From the NCBI GenBank assembly GCA_013694495.1, contig JACDCH010000048.1, positions 1-7,804 on the forward strand: a DNA stretch of 7,804 nt. The letters run 5' to 3'. Under the pieces are notes generated by a model that was not told the DNA's origin, did no database searches, and saw only the letters and a program-made list of their open reading frames with translations. The DNA is from Acidimicrobiia bacterium (GTDB lineage: Bacteria; Actinomycetota; Acidimicrobiia; Acidimicrobiales; JACDCH01). Every line of letters starts with the position of its first letter. Position 1 is the first letter of the stretch. Both the position numbers and the translations under genes were made by a program. This document shows, piece by piece, positions 5,213 to 7,804 of this stretch.

Positions 5213-5569
5213 GGGGTGGTGCGCTCCCGGCTGCGGCGGGGGAGCGGCGGCGCCGGCGGGGCTCGAGGCGGCGACGGCATCGAGCCGGACCTCCAAGCGC
5301 TCGGCGGTCCTCCCAGCCCTCGGTCCCGAGCGATCACCACCCGTCGGCCACGCAGCTCGCCGTGCTGCCAGCTCTGGTCGAGGCCCCTCGGTGGCATCGC
5401 GCACGAAGGCGCGGTGTGCATCGGAGGGGGACGGCCGATCGGGCGGCCGAACGTCGAGCCCGACGCGACGCCCGAGCAGATCGCGCTGTTCAAGCGGGTC
5501 GATCGCGGCCGGGGCGACTCGCTGTTGTGGATCGCATGGCTCACGCCGCCGCCCGGCGCGTGGTTCTGA
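5213..5569 (+). pseudogene. Second hydantoinase-B-like remnant with unrecognised tail
   Basis: One frame, closing at TGA 5567-5569, reads VVRSRLRRGSGGAG, then ARGGDGIEPDLQAL. Side by side with the remnant at 4311 (VLRCRLRRGTGAAG, GGEGIDRDVEVL), this is clearly the same hydantoinase-B block, and the DNA shares GCGCT(C/G)CCGGCTGCGGCGGGG. Further on, AITTRRPRSSPCCQL may correspond to SLITERRKSQPWGL, though degraded. The tail reads NVEPDATPEQIALFKRVDRG, then GDSLLWIAWLTPPPGAWF. The codon bias there is strongly coding-like, but I cannot assign it; LTPPPGAW could be a worn form of LTPGGGGW, or the tail may belong to another protein. No start codon or ribosome binding site fits, so this is read as a broken gene. 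The HyuB assignment of the first third is moderate; the tail is unknown. Confidence 0.5.
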
Positions 5570-5814
5570 GAGAAGTACGAACATGGGCGAGTCGCGAGAG
5601 GGCTCTGCACGAAGCGATCGAACCACGCGTGCTCGCTGCCATGCACCGCTTCGAAGACACTGGTCAGCGCCGCCGCACCCGCGTCCGGCTATCGCCGGCC
5701 TACCCGACCGCGCCGTCCCGTTCGTGGCTCTCGCTGCTGTTCTGGCGGCCCGGGAGTCGGCTCCGCGCCAGCCCGATCGTCGCAGCGCTTCTCGTGCTCG
5801 TCTCAGAGGTGGTG
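5570..5814. other. No recognisable gene
   Basis: Frames on both strands are open across this stretch but match nothing I recognise. A minus-strand frame reading LTSVFEAVHGSEHAWFDRF has moderate coding-like codon use and could be a further gene scrap. Confidence 0.3.
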
Positions 5815-6625
5815 TCAGGCTTTGGCTTCGAGGATCAGGTTGAGTGGCGTCTCGGTCGCTCGCCTGAAGCTCGTGTAGCCCGCTTCTTCGAACACTTGAC
5901 GAAGCCGGGCCTCGCCGGCCTGCGCGCCGAGGCCGAGTCCGACGTCCTGTGAGAGCGAATTCGGGGTACAGATCGACGACGACGCCGTGTAGAGCAGAGC
6001 GGCCATCGGGTTGTTCGCCAGGTTCGTCGGCCGAGAGTCGAGCGCGAACGGCTCGACCAGCAGCACCGTGCCGTCCGGCGCGAGGTGCTCGCGGGCGTAA
6101 CGGGCGATACCGACGGGATCGCCCATGTCATGCAGACAGTCGAAGAAGCAGATCAATTCGTAGGTGCCCTCGTAGCCCTTGGCGTCGGCGACCTCGAAAC
6201 TGGTCCGGTCGGCGACACCGGCATCGGCGGCCCGATTCTGGGCCGTGATGATCGACGGTTCGTGAAAGTCGAAACCAACGAACTGTGACCTCGGGAACGC
6301 GTCGGCCATGACCACGACCGATGCGCCGTGTCCACAGCCGACGTCGGCCACCTTGGCGCCGGCATCGAGTTTGGCTTGGACACCCTGGAGGGCCGGGATC
6401 CACGCCGTGGCCAGCATCGCCCGATACCCGGTGCGAAAGAACCACTCCGTGCCGGAGAACAGGCAGGGATGATGATCACCCCAACTCGGGGCGCCGTCAC
6501 CCCGATAGGCGTCGGCGATCTTGGGCATGTCGATGACACATCGCCCCGAACGCGTTCATGGCCCGCGCCACGAACACCGGCGATGTCTCGTCCGCCAACG
6601 CCATCGCGGCTTCTTCGCCGAGTCT
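5815..6625 (-). pseudogene. Class I methyltransferase (winged-helix type), frameshifted and 5'-truncated
   Basis: The main reverse-strand frame (6528 to TGA 5817-5815) gives 237 residues of a class I SAM-dependent methyltransferase. Visible blocks are SGTEWFFRTGYRAML (24-39), WIPALQGVQAKL (43-54), the SAM-binding motif I VADVGCGHGAS (60-70), VGFDFHEPSI (84-93), FFDCLHDMGDPVG (128-140), LLVEPFALD (156-164) and the tail ICTPNSLSQ, LGAQAGEARLR, TETPLNLILEA. Relatives carry an N-terminal winged-helix domain and total about 340-360 residues. Upstream, in another frame, the same protein continues as RLGEEAAMALADETSPVFVA and RAMNAFGAM. The frame break is at 6538, one extra base or two missing bases between AM and VIDMPKIADAY. 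Everything before RLGEEAA is gone, because at about 6626 the DNA becomes an integrase gene on the other strand. The catalytic core is preserved but the winged helix is lost. The substrate is unknown. Confidence 0.85.
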
Positions 6626-6626
6626 C

Positions 6627-7262
6627 CTCAATGCCTGGCGCGCCGACCACCCCGACACAACATGGCTGATCACCCGCCCCGACGGCCGGCCCCTCACCCG
6701 CGACATGGTCGGACGGATCGTGAAACGGATCGGCCGCCTCGCCGGAATCAAGACGGCGGTGACCCCTCACCGTTTGCGGCACACGCTCGCGACCCAGGCC
6801 ATCAACCGGGGCATGAGCCTCGAAGCGATCGCTGCGCTCCTCGGGCACCGGTCGCTACGCATGACCCTCGTCTACGCCCGGATCGCTGACCGGAAAGTCG
6901 CGGACGAGTACTTCGCCGTGACCGAACAAGTCGAAGCGCTCTACACCGCTGACCAACCCGCGCTGCCAGCGTCGGCCGAGGGCGAAGCCATGCGCCGACT
7001 CCGGATCGAGATGCAACGACGCGACCTCGGCAACGGCTACTGCAACCGGCCACCCGAACTCGACTGCGCGTTCGAGACCGTCTGCGAGACCTGCGTCCAC
7101 TTCGACACCGGACCCGAGTTCGTGCCCGTCCTGTTACGCCAACGCGATCACGCCGCCGAAGGTGCGCACACCCAACTCGTCACCATCTACGACCGGCTCC
7201 TCGACCACATCGGGACCGACGACGAACCCTCACCGACATATGCCGGTGAAGCCCAAATTTGA
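6627..7262 (+). pseudogene. Tyrosine recombinase/integrase lacking its N-terminal part
   Basis: From LNAWRADHP onward this is the C-terminal part of a phage-integrase-family site-specific recombinase. Counting from the first in-frame start (6558), it has ITRPDGRPLTRDMV (38-51), the catalytic box HRLRH (71-75), ALLGHRS (93-99) and the nucleophile Tyr106 in LVYARI, nine residues after His97 as expected. Absent are the arm- and core-binding domains and the first catalytic Arg box, so it cannot be active alone. The residues before LNAW, encoded by 6558-6626, are the antisense of the methyltransferase, so that ATG is not the true start. A long C-terminal extension carries four Cys (C162, C170, C176, C179) in YCNRPPELDC and ETVCETC, then FVPVLLRQRDHA, a possible metal-binding module known in some actinobacterial transposon-type recombinases. 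A perfect inverted repeat spans its stop codon. Confidence 0.85.
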
Positions 7263-7278
7263 CCGGATCACCGGCATA
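7239..7278. repeat. Perfect 11-bp inverted repeat across the recombinase stop codon
   Basis: TATGCCGGTGA at 7239-7249 and TCACCGGCATA at 7268-7278 are exact reverse complements separated by 18 bases. The recombinase TGA (7260-7262) lies in the spacer. It could end transcription of the recombinase, although no T run follows, or be a recombination or protein-binding site linked to the element. Confidence 0.65.
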
Positions 7279-7357
7279 AGCGCCGATAGGTACGCGATCT
7301 CGGCGGCTGGCAGGTGGCGTTCGGCGGAGGCGATAGGTGCGGCGCTGGCCACCCCGC

Positions 7358-7362
7358 GAGGA
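7358..7362 (+). promoter_or_regulatory. Shine-Dalgarno GAGGA choosing GTG 7370
   Basis: GAGGA sits 7 bases before GTG 7370. It places the SDR start directly ahead of the first Rossmann strand, the usual position in the family, and argues against the in-frame GTG at 7337. Confidence 0.6.
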
Positions 7363-7369
7363 TGTCGGC

Positions 7370-7609
7370 GTGGCGGTCGCCGTGGTGACAGGAGCAAGCA
7401 GGGGACTGGGCCAGGCGCTGGTGAAGGAGCTCTCCTCCCGCGGCTTTGCGGTCGTAGGTTGCTCCCGGCGTGGTAGCGCCGCCGACGTAGAGGCAGTCGA
7501 CGTCGGCGGTGCCGTCGAGGTCGAACGGTTCGCGACGAGGGTCCATGACCAGCTGGGGCCGATTGACCTGTGGATCAACAACGCTGGGGTCGTCGGCCCC
7601 ATCGGGCCT
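7370..7609 (+). pseudogene. Short-chain dehydrogenase/reductase, N-terminal half only
   Basis: Starting at GTG 7370 the protein reads (M)AVAVVTGASRGLGQALVKEL, the Rossmann TGxxxGxG dinucleotide-binding motif of classical SDR enzymes. CSRRG follows at 31-35, near the NADP-selecting position; Arg there favours NADPH. Then come GPIDLWINNAGVVGPIGP at 63-80, with the NNAG motif. The start is supported by GAGGA at 7358-7362, 7 bases upstream; a GTG at 7337 has no such site. After residue 80 the similarity stops: the catalytic Ser, YxxxK and the substrate loop are all missing. The frame continues about 22 more residues of unrelated sequence to a TGA at 7676-7678, overlapping the end of an IS630-type transposase on the other strand. 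The gene appears cut by insertion of that element. The SDR family is confident; the substrate is unknown. Confidence 0.85.
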
Positions 7610-7804
7610 CATCGAAGGAGCAGCGCCGTCGGCTGGGTAGTGCCGCGTCAGGCAACGTTTGCGCGCTTCACAAGTTGACGAAGTGCCTCGTCGTTGGCGT
7701 GGCGGTTTCGCCAAGCGATGTAGCGACGGATCATCGAGTTCTGCTCGTCATGTGAGCGGTGGTCGGTGCCATCGAGGGCGAAGTAGCGCAACGCCTGGAA
7801 CTGG
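7610..7804 (-). mobile_element. Terminal part of an IS630-family insertion sequence
   Basis: From about 7610, where the dehydrogenase similarity ends, to the window edge the DNA appears to be one end of an insertion sequence whose transposase reads inward from outside the window. The exact terminal inverted repeat cannot be set without the other end, which lies outside. Its boundary is inferred from the loss of SDR similarity after GPIGP. IS630 elements insert at TA dinucleotides; the target duplication cannot be checked here. Confidence 0.6.
7648..7804 (-). CDS. IS630-family transposase, C-terminal 51 residues
   Basis: The minus strand reads, from the window edge, FQALRYFALDGTDHRSHDEQ, then NSMIRRYIAWRNRHA, then ALRQLVKRANVA and a TGA at 7650-7648. 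This tail (ALRYF-LDGTDH, a short helix, IRRYI-WRN-HA, RANVA-stop) matches my memory of actinobacterial IS630-family DDE transposases, where it directly follows the catalytic-Glu block (SWLN-x-IE) lying just outside the window. The catalytic DDE residues are not visible, so only the C-terminal tail can be judged. It ends within about 40 bases of the presumed element boundary, as is normal for insertion sequences, and runs antisense to the end of the broken dehydrogenase frame. Confidence 0.72.
   Translation of the reverse strand, partial: QFQALRYFALDGTDHRSHDEQNSMIRRYIAWRNRHANDEALRQLVKRANVA

Noticed and set aside
4819..5646. 275-codon minus-strand open frame overlapping the 126-aa gene.
   Set aside because: The overlapping alternative frame at 5047-4667 has an ideal ribosome site and protein-like composition; this one is Pro/Ser/Arg-rich.
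5125..5952. 275-codon plus-strand open frame across the HyuB-like remnant and into the methyltransferase.
   Set aside because: It runs antisense into a recognised methyltransferase and is Arg/Ala-rich, as expected for a shadow in very GC-rich DNA.
6558..6626. ATG at 6558 as the true start of the recombinase.
   Set aside because: The first 23 codons are the antisense of conserved methyltransferase sequence (ALADETSPVFVA), so they were acquired by the junction and are not recombinase sequence.
7268..7714. 148-codon minus-strand open frame near the right edge.
   Set aside because: It is antisense to the dehydrogenase (TGASRGLG and NNAG motifs) and out of frame with the transposase tail.
1..7804. 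CRISPR array, integron cassette array or phage module.
   Set aside because: No regularly spaced repeats, no attC-like series and no phage structural genes were seen; the recombinase alone is not enough.

Overview
This is a high-GC window with strongly G/C-biased third codon positions. It looks actinobacterial, and an Acidimicrobiia-like relative is my guess, based on WxL-like secreted proteins, an actinobacterial-type IS630 transposase end and a Cys-rich tyrosine recombinase. No rRNA, tRNA or CRISPR array was seen.

Layout. Positions 1-1029 hold two divergently transcribed paralogous secreted proteins, the left one running off the window. Positions 1200-2870 hold broken genes: a SnoaL-like C-terminal scrap, a frameshifted class I methyltransferase on the minus strand, a possible hydantoinase-B scrap, the C-terminal end of a RibD/DHFR-like reductase, and a TetR regulator with two frameshifts. 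Positions 2871-3346 hold a perfect 11-bp inverted repeat and no convincing gene. Positions 3347-4187 carry a partial cupredoxin-like gene (minus) and an intact YkvA/DUF1232 membrane protein (plus). Positions 4270-5569 carry a frameshifted hydantoinase-B C-terminus, an intact 126-aa protein of unknown function (minus), and a second, more decayed hydantoinase-B-like remnant. From 5815 to the end are a frameshifted winged-helix-type class I methyltransferase (minus), a tyrosine recombinase missing its N-terminal part (plus), an 11-bp inverted repeat across the recombinase stop codon, the N-terminal half of a short-chain dehydrogenase, and the terminal part of an IS630-family element.

Interpretation. 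Only three genes look complete and intact: the secreted protein at 517, the YkvA protein and the 126-aa protein. Almost everything else is truncated or frameshifted. Three junctions appear almost base-tight: methyltransferase/recombinase near 6626, reductase/TetR near 2300, and dehydrogenase/IS near 7610. The window therefore reads as a decaying, recombination-scarred accessory region next to mobile elements, not as a working operon. The single-base frameshifts could also be assembly indels. I see no convincing new multi-gene system. The best leads are the divergent secreted pair, the repeated hydantoinase-B remnants and the head-to-head truncation junction.
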